Shown here in pieces: positions 10,301-18,305 of a DNA stretch of 64,000 bases (positions within the stretch are counted from its first letter, which is position 1; every line of letters starts with the position of its first letter). A model generated the notes under the pieces. The model was not told where the DNA came from. It ran no database searches and was given only the letters and a program-made list of their open reading frames with translations. Position numbers and translations under genes: made by a program. The DNA comes from Diplonema papillatum (Eukaryota > Euglenozoa > Diplonemea > Diplonemida > Diplonemidae), in the NCBI GenBank assembly GCA_030068145.1, contig JAPJBO010000278.1, positions 1-64,000 of the forward strand, read 5' to 3'.

Positions 10301-11956
10301 ATACCACCCATTCCACGAAAAAGTGTCACAGATTTCGGCTTTTTTCGGATTTCTGCCGAAAATTTCCATCTGCAGGTCCGAAAATGGTCGGTTTCGAGAT
10401 TTTGAGGACACGTTTGAATCCGTTGAGGACAGGGCTTTCCGAATATTTGGTCGGATAAAAATTTTGACCGACCCCCCCCCCGGAAATGGAGGTCGGCACC
10501 CGAAAAAATGGGGTCCTGGAGATCGGTTTTTTTTCTCTCTGCATCCAGGAGGGGGTCAGATTTTGATCGCTGGGCTAGCTGGCAGCTTGCCCATAATCGC
10601 GCATCCCAGAACTACTCGAAAACCAAAAGATTTCCCAAAAAGACCTCGAAAATAATTTCCAGACGGCTGCTTTTCACACCGAAAAATCGCAAAAAAAAAA
10701 AATCGGACCGGGGGAATCGAACCATGGCCTACAGGGGCCCAGGAGGGTGCGGTAACCGTTAGGCTATGTTGCCAAACCTCGGGCCAAAATTCGCTTTTAG
10801 CGCCTGCTCAGTTGGAATTCTTATCGGAAAGTGCGAGATCGTCATTTACTCGTTTCCAGTGTCCCAGGACGGTATTTCTGCTCTCTCAGAGCTTATTTCG
10901 CCCGGTTTGCGAAGAACTCAAAATGAGTCCAAAAATTCTCACTCGGTAGTGAACAAAAAAAATTTCCGCCGTTTTTTTAGCCCATGGTCCAGAGGTTACC
11001 ACACCCACACAGGGGTTTGTGGGTCGGTGGTTCGATTCCCGCCGGAAATCGTTTTTTTGGGTTTTTGAAACAACCCCAAAACCGACCTTTTGTCCATCTG
11101 CACGCCAGATTTTGGTCGCCACGCGAGCTGATTGCTTGCCCATAATCGCCAGGGATAGCTCTTTCCATCCCAAAAAAAATTTCCCGAAAATTCCAAAATT
11201 TTGACCCAAAACGGGCTGCTTTTCAGACGGAAAATCTGTGACACTTTTTCGTGGAATGGGTGATACATAATAATCGATTATAGTCAGTGGCCCACACCTC
11301 GTTCAGGACCTGGCTCAAGCAGGACGTGGCTCAAACACACGATACGTCATCGAAAAACGTGGGATAAACATGTCTTTGTCCTGGAAATGCTGTTTTCTGG
11401 ACCATCTTCACTGAACCACAATGAAAAAGATTCTAGCCACAATAGCCACAATACTTTGTGGGTAAATGTTGTGGCTATTCTGCCCACATTGTGGGAAAGT
11501 TGTGGGTGCACAGTGCTGCTGCAGCCATCGAATCCCCAGTACGCTAAAAGGGCAGCGGAGAAGCCAGGGGGGGCGGCGACAGCCTACGCAACAGCTGTCA
11601 AAGAAGGGAAGTACCGCGGCATCATCGACAACGAGCCAAACCCCCGGGAATGGCTCGCTGTCCCGCTAGTCGTGGACACCTTCGGAGCGTGGTGTCCTGG
11701 AGCACTCACGGAGTTGCGGCAAATAGCCCGCAAAAGCGCCCTCCGTGAAGACCGGACCGCTTCGGCCGCCTGCCAGGACTTCTTCCACCAATTGAGCTTT
11801 CAGGTAGCCCAAGGGGTGGCAAGAATAGTCATTTCATCTGGCGGGGCGCGACCGGACGAAGCGGTCCACCCTGTTGCAGGGGGTAGTGTCACTGCATCGC
11901 GGGTTTTTTTACCTGGTCGGACCTGCTCGCTAGCAGGCCAGCCCAGGTCGCAGTGA
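1382..11956 (+). CDS. LINE polyprotein: CCCH/C2H2 fingers, 2A-like motifs, RT, RLE (split by hAT)
   Basis: The ORF runs from 1382 to about 7200 and resumes at 11519-11956; without the hAT insertion it encodes about 2,080 residues. Domains in order: a low-complexity N-terminus; two CCCH fingers (about residues 101-121 and 126-143); a C2H2-like finger (CLVCG...HRARH, about 245-265); a long Pro/Gly/Ser-rich region; two 2A-like motifs (about 878 and 916); a Cys cluster (CICR...WCPC); and RT with motif A QIDFANAFN (Asp about 1360), motif B GVQQGDPLGPLLF (about 1410) and motif C FLDD (about 1521-1524). A Cys/His knuckle (about 1856) and the RLE core follow. About 100 residues of Pro/Ala-rich sequence separate RT motifs B and C, longer than usual. 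An upstream in-frame ATG at 1319 lies in copy A's 3' UTR and would add a poly-Lys segment read from the A tail. Confidence 0.85.
4013..4153 (+). other. Tandem 2A-like ribosome-skipping motifs in the LINE ORF
   Basis: In frame, 4127-4153 encodes GDIHPNPGP, which fits the 2A end motif D-x-x-x-NPGP; 2A-like peptides of this form are known from non-LTR retrotransposons. Another copy at 4013-4039 reads GDVQRHPGP, where the Asn needed for skipping is His, so it is probably inactive. Both follow a similar RGGDD(P/L)C-(D/V)DGD context, so the region looks duplicated. If the second works, the polyprotein separates into a finger-bearing protein of about 923 residues and an RT-RLE protein. Confidence 0.65.
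7201..7330 (+). repeat. Left terminal inverted repeat of the hAT element
   Basis: It starts AGCACTGTGCACCCACAACT and matches the inverse of 11390-11517 with only a few differences. It is unusually long for a hAT TIR. Within it, TTGTGGCTA/TAGCCACAA motifs recur in both directions and could be transposase sub-terminal sites. Confidence 0.85.
7783..10254 (-). CDS. hAT-family transposase with zinc-finger N-terminus
   Basis: About 823 residues from the ATG at 10254. The frame is open upstream to 10329, but that part lies in another element's terminal repeat, so MASAQ is the better start. The N-terminus has a Cys-rich cluster (CCCINCKTRM, then CDVCG...CKACDFDLCSKCG) resembling a ZZ or treble-clef finger. 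A BED-like C2H2 segment follows (CRLEGC...RHYDTYHN). The catalytic region shows LLVDAATKC (first Asp) and VVGAVADNAAAM (second Asp). The C-terminal hAT dimerisation region has FPVLSSFAIALANC and TTTEAAVERNFKVLSRQL with the conserved Glu-Arg. The frame is intact, so the enzyme may be active. It should cut and paste DNA in the nucleus using the 130-bp terminal repeats around it. Confidence 0.9.
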   Translation of the reverse strand: MASAQCCCINCKTRMEMLDVSYKRAAKDVGGFECDVCGYKNGTRNRRQRIGCKACDFDLCSKCGNSWVLKKLLQPSSSGAQQADAPQATNSGTTQASGGATSEPLAQQVAEQPITAENIPADQPSPAADPAPNFGPKGFPAGTVLGNLTQDGLARPDDPRYTSASSKTWDFHVYFQVLEDGLAMCRLEGCTHMPKMRNEKGTPKRHYDTYHNHEAIEAAKRGIRERAEERKRKAEAAANEKASTAKQRRIAVSPTVRGLPLDEHVVFTFAKHHLPFHIIESPDFRSLLKADVIMTRRELSQKTALLAEKLMTELFASLAGEDVCLLVDAATKCRRTFLGVSLACGNTVYHYGDIEVKCSMTAAAIAGCLDKILDTLTEGGITVVGAVADNAAAMQSALDQLGDESESDESEAEQDADGMPAEDALNATREHLAYRGLLVFRCGAHSLQLVLKDIFDIDRFSAFKKRFLVENEKYVHKEGAEQLKAAQAEAQVPNTQIKGLRCFTTVRWNSMYDAMLRQKELSAHIETVSGDGTNWERYWSDLNQLIDICAPFAIATDVVQSDRMTLEGLLGVLAFLDQHAAKMRKGNLRAKEASEIWETRKERHFTSAATSLFSTLNPKENHGDWSRRHHRNSLDEVLKHVVPYADRKKKSLGTFKDRESQVTTELTTFWNHGVVPACAGSFLKYWSTHTRRLDFPVLSSFAIALANCTTTEAAVERNFKVLSRQLTKHRASLKSQKASSLAIIAINYPKLAADHFAPESEKKAATEKRMFTRLAMRLSEEQKSCIAPWFSLSPQGTNASPPQSQTSSSNDVSPPNNVARALY
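10703..10775 (-). other. tRNA-like module (A box, B box)
   Basis: Read on the minus strand it has TAGCCTAACGG (A box, consensus TRGYNNARNNG, at 10756-10766) and GGTTCGATTCC (perfect B box, 10713-10723) at tRNA spacing. The anticodon arm does not fold well by eye, so it is probably a tRNA-derived Pol III promoter rather than a working tRNA. Confidence 0.6.
10978..11049 (+). other. tRNA-like module (A box, B box, anticodon-arm hairpin)
   Basis: A box TGGTCCAGAGG at 10985-10995 and B box GGTTCGATTCC at 11029-11039. Between them CCCACA...TGTGGG forms a 6-bp hairpin in the anticodon-arm position with an 8-base loop. The acceptor ends pair poorly, so it is tRNA-derived but unlikely to be charged. 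Confidence 0.6.
11390..11517 (-). repeat. Right terminal inverted repeat of the hAT element
   Basis: Inverse partner of the left repeat. It ends GGGTGCACAGTGCT and is followed by G plus the CTGCAGCC duplicate of the LINE target. Confidence 0.85.
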
Positions 11957-12170
11957 GACTGGCGTTCACTGTGTGCTGAAGAAGCATTTTTTTGGGCTCT
12001 CGCTCCGGAAGCAACCGGATACCGGCAGCCCCGCTGTATCAACATGGCTTGTACAGTGTCCCGCGCTCCAAAAAAAAAAACAGCAGCGAACCAAAGCAAT
12101 CCTCTTGACAAATTACTATCACAGGCAACTGACAGCACGGCAATCGCTCGAAACACACCGACCGCTACTG

Positions 12171-12646
12171 GTAAAGCCTGGCACGCCAGGACATCATTAC
12201 CAAAACAGCGGCAAGAAACAAGGGGAGGGCGGGCAAGAAACAATCCCACTGAACCCCCCCACAACCATACCAAGAACGAACCAAAGAAAACAGAAAACAA
12301 ACAAACGCCCCAAGGATGAAGAGGAGGCACAAGGAACCTTAGCACCGTATCCCCAAGCCTAACCCGGGTGCGGTTTCCAAATTTTTGAAATTGAAATTGA
12401 ATTTTTTGGTAATGCCTGGCACGCCAGGACTTCATTACCAAAACAGCGGCAAGAAACAAGGGGAGGGCGGGCAAGAAACAATCCCACTGAACCCCCCCAC
12501 AACCATACCAAGAACGAACGAAAGGAAACAGAAAACAAACAAACGCCCCAAGGATGAAGAGAAGGCACAAGGAACCTTAGCACCGTATCCCCAAGCCTAA
12601 CCCGGGTGCGGTTTCCAAATGTTGAAATTGAAATTGAAATTGAATT
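12171..12646 (+). repeat. 238-bp direct tandem duplication
   Basis: Two copies, 12171-12408 and 12409-12646, are nearly identical. Each begins near CCTGGCACGCCAGG (almost palindromic) and ends with TTGAAATTGAAATTGAAT-type sequence. No protein is evident. The pair lies between the LINE 3' end and the tRNA gene; 12080-12170 holds nothing recognisable. Confidence 0.85.
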
Positions 12647-12656
12647 TTTTTTCGAG

Positions 12657-12728
12657 GGCGGCTTAGCTCAGTGGTAGAGCATTGGTCCTGTAAACCAAGG
12701 GTCGAGAGTTCGATCCTCTCAGGCGCCT
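12657..12728 (+). tRNA. tRNA-Thr (UGU)-like gene
   Basis: Cloverleaf by eye: acceptor GGCGGCT with AGGCGCC (6 of 7 pairs, one G-G mismatch), D arm GCTC/GAGC, anticodon arm TTGGT/ACCAA with loop CCTGTAA, and T arm GAGAG-TTCGATC-CTCTC. The anticodon is TGT at 12689-12691, reading Thr ACA codons. A T run follows as Pol III terminator. Two oddities: position 33 is C instead of the near-universal U, and the acceptor has a mismatch. It may be a decaying copy. The 14-bp minisatellite starts about 60 bases downstream. Confidence 0.8.
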
Positions 12729-12732
12729 TTTT
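12728..12732 (+). terminator. Pol III T-run terminator of the tRNA-Thr gene
   Basis: TTTTT directly after the acceptor stem, as for RNA polymerase III genes. Confidence 0.7.
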
Positions 12733-12789
12733 CCCTCAATTTCGCTCCCAACACAACTCCACGGTGCCCGCCCGCTTCGGGCGCGGCTT

Positions 12790-14201
12790 GGAAACACCGA
12801 GAAACGGAAACTCCGAGAACCACCTGGTCCAGATTTGGGAGTATCGGGGAGTTTCGGGGAGTACGGGAATCGGAAACAGAGAATCGGAAACCGAGGATCG
12901 GAAACCGAGAATCGGAAACCAAGAATCGGAAACCGAGAATGGGAAACCGAGAATCGGAAACCGAGAATGGGAAACCGAGAATCGGAAACCGAGAATCGGA
13001 AACCGAGAATCGGAAACCGAGAATCGGAAACCGAGAATCGGAAACCGAGAATCGGAAACCGAGAATCGGAAACCGAGAATCGGAAACCGAGAATCGGAAA
13101 CCGAGAATCGGAAACCGAGAATCGGAAACCGAGAATCGGAAACCGAGAATCGGAAACCGAGAATCGGAAACCGAGAATCGGAAACCGAGAATCGGAAACC
13201 GAGAATCGGAAACCGAGAATCGGAAACCGAGAATCGGAAACCGAGAATCGGAAACCGAGAATCGGAAACCGAGAATCGGAAACCGAGAATCGGAAACCGA
13301 GAATCGGAAACCGAGAATCGGAAACCGAGAATCGGAAACCGAGAATCGGAAACCGAGAATCGGAAACCGAGAATCGGAAACCGAGAATCGGAAACCGAGA
13401 ATCGGAAACCGAGAATCGGAAACCGAGAATCGGAAACCGAGAATCGGAAACCGAGAATCGGAAACCGAGAATCGGAAACCGAGAATCGGAAACCGAGAAT
13501 CGGAAACCGAGAATCGGAAACCGAGAATCGGAAACCGAGAATCGGAAACCGAGAATCGGAAACCGAGAATCGGAAACCGAGAATCGGAAACCGAGAATCG
13601 GAAACCGAGAATCGGAAACCGAGAATCGGAAACCGAGAATCGGAAACCGAGAATCGGAAACCGAGAATCGGAAACCGAGAATCGGAAACCGAGAATCGGA
13701 AACCGAGAATCGGAAACCGAGAATCGGAAACCGAGAATCGGAAACTCCGAGAACCACCTGGTCCAGATTTGGGAGTATCGGGGAGTTTCGGGGAGTACGG
13801 GAATCGGAAACAGAGAAGCGGAAACCGAGGATCGGAAACCGAGAATCGGAAACCGAGAATCGGAAACCGAGAATCGGAAACCGAGAATCGGAAACCGAGA
13901 ATCGGAAACCGAGAATCGGAAACCGAGAATCGGAAACTCCGAGAACCACCTGGTCCAGATTTCGGAGTATCGGGGAGTTTCGGGGAGTACGGGAATCGGA
14001 AACAGAGAATCGGAAACCGAGGATCGGAAACCGAGAATCGGAAACCGAGAATCGGAAACCGAGAATCGGAAACAGAGAATCGGAAACCGAGGATCGGAAA
14101 CCGAGAATCGGAAACCGAGAATCGGAAACCGAGAATCGGAAACCGAGAATCGGAAACCGAGAATTGGAAACTCCGAGAACCACCTGGTCCAGATTTGGGA
14201 G
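12790..14201 (+). repeat. 14-bp minisatellite array, left part
   Basis: Near-perfect tandem copies of CGGAAACCGAGAAT. At 12811, 13745, 13937 and 14171 the array is broken by a conserved interlude of about 70 bases that starts CTCCGAGAACCACCTGGTCC and contains GTATCGGGGAGTTTCGGGG. Because 14 is not a multiple of 3, all three frames of each strand give one cyclic 14-residue peptide, and none has a stop. The large ORFs here are artefacts of that property. The array stops abruptly inside an interlude where a retrotransposon is inserted and resumes at 18412. Confidence 0.95.
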
Positions 14202-14421
14202 GAATCTTTCATCGGCAGCTACGAGCAGGGATAAAAAAGGGGGAAACAATGGAGAACAATGCGCTTCATGTCAGATCGTTTTGGGAATCACAAGAATGAG
14301 CAAGAGAAAGAGAGAGGGAGCGAGGGAAATACTTGCAGGAGCGTTGGGGTATTTACCTCGGCCTAAAAGGTCGAGGTCACCCACCGCCCCTACGCCAGTG
14401 GTGCGTTGAGGAAAAAGCTCC

Positions 14422-15906
14422 TCACCGCGAGTTCTGCCTCGCGTCGGACGACAGGAGGGACGGTGAGATTCGCGAGGGTAAGTCAGCAGGATTCAGTTCC
14501 GACCGCACCCAGCGAAAGCTTGCCGTAATATTCATGTCCCGCAAGTGGCTCAAAGCTGCCACCACTGCCCCGTTGAGTGTCCGTGATGCCAACGACATCT
14601 TTTTCCTGGCGACACCGGCCACACTGGTGTTGTCCACGTACACGAGAATCTCACCATTTGAGGCACTCACAGGGAGCACCGCGAGTGTGTTTTGCAAGGC
14701 ACGTGCCTCCAGTTCATTGATGTGGCGCCCCACATCATCCCCCTTCCATGCACCACCAACAATGGTGAGCTTGGACGTGAACATGTCACAGAGCACACCG
14801 CCCCACCCCGTGAGTGAGGCATCGACAAACACGGCATACGAGGGGGTCCCCGGTGGGTCTGGTACCTGCCGGCGACAGTGCACGGCTTTGATCCACTCGC
14901 TCAGTTCCCGCTGTACAGACGGTGGCACGCGTACCCGGTCGGCAGGGACGCGATTCATTCGGTTCAGCTGATTCGTGTTGCGGCGTAGGAACTTCAGCGC
15001 AAACCAGAAAGAACCCGGGAAAACCCCTCCAATCGCACTGGCATGGAGCAGTCTGCCCCCAAGGGACTCGAGTTCGCCAGCTGTAGGATCAACGAGCTGA
15101 GTGGCAGCTATTTTCTCAAGGAGACGTTTGGACGGGGCAACAGTACCAGCAGTGTGCACGAACGACACTCCAATGAAGGTGTAATCTGTCTCGCAGGTGA
15201 TCGAATCTGCTACTTTCCACGAAATCTCCGCGGCCTTCGCCGTTGCATCGAGGATGCTCGTAGCCTCCCGTACTGCGGCGTCGTCACCTGAGTAATGGAT
15301 GTTGTCAATCCACACGTGTGTCGACACTCCTCGGGCTGCAAACTCTGGGCGTACGTAGGCCGGATCGCCTGCTGCTGCTGCTGCCAACGTGTGCATGATC
15401 TCGGGGGCCGCCGAATGGCCCATCGGGAGTCGGTTCAACTGGTACCAACTGCCCTGATCATCGCAGAACCGGAAGAGATGCGCAGCATCACCAGGTATCG
15501 CTACCTGATAGAATCCCGTCCGGAAATCACGCTGGCTACCACATTCTGCAGTGGCGATTCCCAAGTAATCAGAGACGTGACCCAGTGGTACGGAAGCCTC
15601 ATACCCTGCTTCGTTTATGTCAGCATTCGCAGCTTTCGTCCAAAGGATGAACCGTTGACGAGCGCCACCAGGGCGCTCCTCCACGACCGTGAAGGGCACA
15701 GTTTCAAGCGGTCCAGCACACAGGGCTCGAGCGGCTATTCCATTTGCGACAAGCTGCTCTGCATGAGCGTGCTGCAGCGATGACTGCCGGATCCCGCGGA
15801 GGGACGCACTGCTCTTCTTCTCGGGGTAAAACGTCATCTTCCATACGCGCTCAAAACGCGCAAAAGACGAAGGATTCAGTCGTGCCGTCAACATGGCGAC
15901 AGACAT
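14422..15906 (-). CDS. Reverse transcriptase-RNase H of the YR retrotransposon
   Basis: About 494 residues from the ATG at 15906 (MSVAMLTARL). The frame is open further upstream, but that stretch overlaps the recombinase gene in another frame and is not protein-like. RT motifs: RDFRTGFYQVAIP (motif A, Asp), LPMGHSAAPEIMH (motif B) and VWIDNIHYSG in motif C. The usual motif C pair Asp-Asp reads Asp-Asn here. RNase H follows with VFVDASLTGWGG, NELEARAL, VYVDNTSVAG and FRWVRSELNPADLPSR, so its acidic residues are present. It starts 120 bases after the recombinase stop. The family is LTR/YR-type RT; the Asn may be a lineage trait or damage. Confidence 0.85.
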   Translation of the reverse strand: MSVAMLTARLNPSSFARFERVWKMTFYPEKKSSASLRGIRQSSLQHAHAEQLVANGIAARALCAGPLETVPFTVVEERPGGARQRFILWTKAANADINEAGYEASVPLGHVSDYLGIATAECGSQRDFRTGFYQVAIPGDAAHLFRFCDDQGSWYQLNRLPMGHSAAPEIMHTLAAAAAGDPAYVRPEFAARGVSTHVWIDNIHYSGDDAAVREATSILDATAKAAEISWKVADSITCETDYTFIGVSFVHTAGTVAPSKRLLEKIAATQLVDPTAGELESLGGRLLHASAIGGVFPGSFWFALKFLRRNTNQLNRMNRVPADRVRVPPSVQRELSEWIKAVHCRRQVPDPPGTPSYAVFVDASLTGWGGVLCDMFTSKLTIVGGAWKGDDVGRHINELEARALQNTLAVLPVSASNGEILVYVDNTSVAGVARKKMSLASRTLNGAVVAALSHLRDMNITASFRWVRSELNPADLPSRISPSLLSSDARQNSR

Positions 15907-16025
15907 GGGTGGTACTGGTGCAACATGGAGCGGCAGAGCACGTTCAGCGGCAGAGGCTGGCAAACGCGAGGAGTGCGCGCGGCGGGTTATGCTGTGAACC
16001 TTCTTTACAGACTGAAGGGCAACGT

Positions 16026-17192
16026 TCAAAGATGGACCGTCACAAGACCCGTCTGCAGGGCCCTTGCCATGGGGATGCCGTCCCCGCCGTAGCGGACCGT
16101 CATGTCCGGCACACCCTGCTTCGTTGAGTGCTTCGCCAAGCGGCAGATCAGCATGACGTCGATAGGAACACCTTGTGCCACACGGGAAAACAGATGTGTC
16201 ACAGCGCCCCGCTTGATGCTGTGCCCTGAAAATCGTGCCATGCTGGGCACGGAGTCCCACATGTGTGAGAGTCTGCTTGTTGTTGTTGTTGTCAGCTTGT
16301 CGAACGGTGCAAGAACCCGGAAAATGGACGCTATCTGGCCCGTCAGGTCGCCTCGGATCACCGCCCACTTCGACGGAGTAAACGGGTTGGCTCTTCGGCC
16401 CTTCGGCGTGGCGTGCCAGTCGATGATCACTTCCGTCGACGTCACCAGAATAAACTGGTCCGACGAAAGGTCCGCCACCTCGGCCCACCGAGATGCGGTC
16501 TTCCATGCCACAATTACCGCAAGGCGAATGTCCGTCCTTTGTGTGAGCGCCCACCGGATGAGACACTCCTTCGGCACCGGCGGTGCTTGGTTCACGGGGA
16601 TAGCGGCCCCGGTCGCTCGGAGGGCGGAAGCAAGGCTGAGTAATGGAACGTTGGTGATGCCGATGTGGCGAAATGCTCCGCTCAGCGCCTTCGTGTAAGC
16701 CAGCTGGGCTTGGGGGGACACCCCTGTGGCCAGGACGAATAGGCAGGCCGTGTCCGGATTGATCGGCAGGCAGTTGCTGTGCGCCCATCGGGCTAGGCGC
16801 GCCCAAAGGAGCTGCCGCTGCTGCGATGTTGACGACGCCCACATGCGACTTACGAGCACCTGAAGAAGGTGTTGTGCGGTTGCCGCCGACGTTGACATCT
16901 CCCCCGTACGGTTCGTAGCGCCACCGCCTATCGCCCTCTGGCTCACGTGTTGTAGCACGGCTCTGCCGATTAGCGAGAGACCTTCGGATTCGACGGCAGG
17001 CGTTGCGATTCCTTTGTACAGAACGGGAATTGGTGTTTTGGGAACTGGCGAAGGCTGCGGGAGTTGGCGTGGTACCTTCCTCTGAAACCATGCGAACTTG
17101 GGTCTTGGGGAAGCAATTGGCGCGTTGTTGGCCGGTGGTGCGGTGTCCGTTGCTGGGCGGAAGGTGACTGGCTTGACTATTGGGGAAAGCAT
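16026..17192 (-). CDS. Tyrosine recombinase (integrase) of the YR retrotransposon
   Basis: 388 residues, starting at the ATG at 17192, which is 70 bases after the Gag stop. The N-terminal half is Pro-rich and then helical, like core-binding domains. The C-terminal catalytic domain shows TASRWAEVADL (first Arg), GHSIKRGAVTHL (His..Arg box), LAKHS (the usual Gly-His box is Lys-His here) and PDMTVRYGGD with the nucleophilic Tyr. This arrangement is that of the recombinases of DIRS/Ngaro/VIPER and Crypton elements. It would join a circular DNA copy to the target by strand exchange, consistent with the absence of a target duplication. Confidence 0.85.
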   Translation of the reverse strand: MLSPIVKPVTFRPATDTAPPANNAPIASPRPKFAWFQRKVPRQLPQPSPVPKTPIPVLYKGIATPAVESEGLSLIGRAVLQHVSQRAIGGGATNRTGEMSTSAATAQHLLQVLVSRMWASSTSQQRQLLWARLARWAHSNCLPINPDTACLFVLATGVSPQAQLAYTKALSGAFRHIGITNVPLLSLASALRATGAAIPVNQAPPVPKECLIRWALTQRTDIRLAVIVAWKTASRWAEVADLSSDQFILVTSTEVIIDWHATPKGRRANPFTPSKWAVIRGDLTGQIASIFRVLAPFDKLTTTTTSRLSHMWDSVPSMARFSGHSIKRGAVTHLFSRVAQGVPIDVMLICRLAKHSTKQGVPDMTVRYGGDGIPMARALQTGLVTVHL

Positions 17193-17261
17193 GGGTGACG
17201 CGGTGTTGGCTACAGGACGGAAGGTTACTGACGCGGTGCTGGCTACCGGGGGGAAGGCCAG

Positions 17262-18305
17262 TCAATTCTCCCCGGCCTCCACGTTTCCCCGTGTGTCGCC
17301 GTATCCTTTCCGTCCCTTACCGGCGCCGCCCTTGAACCCCTTCCCACCTTTCTTGGGTGTCGCGTCCCACTTCCTTCTCTGCTCGGTGCGAGCCCTCGCC
17401 AGCGCGATCCCGCGGTGGACGCGGTCGTCCGACTTCTCCTCGACCGCCTGCTTGATGGCACCGGTCGGCACCCGGTCTTTGCACCACGCATGCTTATACA
17501 TGACGTCGTGCAAAAGCTTGTTACCAAGCTCGACCTGGTAGCCGTTTTCCTCCCATCCTTCTGCAGACGAAGATGCCATTATCCAATCACGAAGACGCCC
17601 AAATGCATCCTCCAGCGCCGCACCCCCGGCTCGATCCTGCCAGCCCGCGACGTATCGAAACCGAAGATTCGTAACAAGACCCTCCGGGTCGGTCTGCAGC
17701 ACGCTGATCCATTGAAGGACGTCCGATGCGTCTTCCGCATAAACCGCGGTCTTCCCATGTTTCCCCGTCGGGGCCGCTTTTTCTCCCTGCATGATCATCT
17801 GCATCATTTGCTGCTGGACCTGCATCATTTGAAGCTGTTGTTGCATCAACTGCCCAAGATCGACATGCGGAGCCGGCTGTCCGGGCGACGGTGGGTGGGG
17901 TGGGGTGCGCGGCGGACGCGGTGGACCCGGACGGAACGGTGCCGGTGCCGGTTCGCCCTTCTGCCAGCACCCTTTCAGGCGCGCCTCCCTCTCGAAAAGG
18001 CCTGGGTTCACCTCCCAGATTTCGCGAGCCATCGCAGCGACCCGGTTCGCAGACTTGATGCCTTCAAGTTCACTGTCATCAATCCCAAGGGCGGCGGCGA
18101 TGACAGCTTTGAACGCGCCCTCGTGCTGGATCTCCGGGATGTTCTTCACGTGATGCGCGGCCCACTCAATCAGTTCACGCACGTCCAGCGTTCTCCGGCC
18201 GCGAGGTTCACCAACCTTCTCCCGGAAGGCGTCCACAATCCCTCTCGGAAATTCGAAGTCATACTTCGTGTTTGTGATCCCATCAACCGAGAATACCGAC
18301 TCCAT
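17262..18305 (-). CDS. Gag-like protein of the YR retrotransposon
   Basis: About 347 residues from the ATG at 18305 (MESVFSVDGITN). The N-terminal half is helical. A Pro-rich linker follows (PPRPPRTPPHPPSPG), then a Gln/Met-rich helix (QQQLQMMQVQQQMMQMIMQ), a folded-looking segment (DASDVLQWISVLQTDPEG) and a very basic Gly/Lys tail (KKGGKGFKGGAGKGRKGYG) that could bind nucleic acid. There is no CCHC knuckle. I call it Gag from position, composition and being the first ORF of the element, not from a recognised domain. The frame stays open upstream through the stop-free minisatellite, but that extension has no independent support. Confidence 0.65.
   Translation of the reverse strand: MESVFSVDGITNTKYDFEFPRGIVDAFREKVGEPRGRRTLDVRELIEWAAHHVKNIPEIQHEGAFKAVIAAALGIDDSELEGIKSANRVAAMAREIWEVNPGLFEREARLKGCWQKGEPAPAPFRPGPPRPPRTPPHPPSPGQPAPHVDLGQLMQQQLQMMQVQQQMMQMIMQGEKAAPTGKHGKTAVYAEDASDVLQWISVLQTDPEGLVTNLRFRYVAGWQDRAGGAALEDAFGRLRDWIMASSSAEGWEENGYQVELGNKLLHDVMYKHAWCKDRVPTGAIKQAVEEKSDDRVHRGIALARARTEQRRKWDATPKKGGKGFKGGAGKGRKGYGDTRGNVEAGEN

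Larger units (their letters stand above)
10305..11262. mobile_element. TIR element with tRNA-like modules, copy 1 (inside hAT)
   Basis: The 958-bp element begins CACCCATTCCACGAAAAAGT and ends with the inverse; the repeats pair over about 28 bases. ATAC flanks it at 10301-10304 and 11263-11266, a 4-bp target duplication. It has no transposase ORF. It contains two tRNA-like modules facing outward: one on the minus strand near the left end and one on the plus strand near the right. Two more copies with the same ends are at 29252-30934 and 42402-43370. The superfamily is not determined; a 4-bp duplication fits few known groups. Confidence 0.85.
7200..11518 (-). mobile_element. hAT transposon inserted in LINE copy B
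   Basis: The element is bounded by CAGCACTGTGCACCC on the left and its inverse on the right. The inverted repeats stay nearly identical for about 130 bases (7201-7330 and 11390-11517). The LINE sequence CTGCAGCC is present on both sides (7193-7200 and 11519-11526), matching the single CTGCAGCC in uninterrupted copy A. This is the 8-bp target duplication expected of hAT elements, with one base ambiguous at the junction. Inside are a transposase gene on the minus strand and a separate 958-bp TIR element. Confidence 0.92.
1365..12079 (+). mobile_element. RLE-type non-LTR retrotransposon, copy B, interrupted by a hAT element
   Basis: This copy starts right after the A tail of copy A and ends with its own 10-A run at 12070-12079. 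Removing the hAT insertion (about 7200-11518) leaves about 6.4 kb. The 5' leader before the first in-frame ATG of the element proper (1382) is only 17 bases, so either the leader is very short or the 5' end is truncated. The 3' UTR matches copy A almost base for base. Its single ORF has N-terminal zinc fingers, central RT and C-terminal restriction-like endonuclease, as in the R2-like LINE groups. I cannot assign a named clade without a phylogeny. Confidence 0.85.

Noticed and set aside
12671..14409. Several ORFs of 430-540 residues on both strands
   Set aside because: They are the six-frame-open 14-bp minisatellite read in different phases; the peptides are one cyclic 14-mer and start or end in unrelated flank.
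15906..17265. N-terminal extension of the RT-RNase H frame to 947 residues
   Set aside because: The extension overlaps the tyrosine recombinase in another frame and has the composition of an off-frame GC-rich shadow; the recombinase motifs decide the frame.
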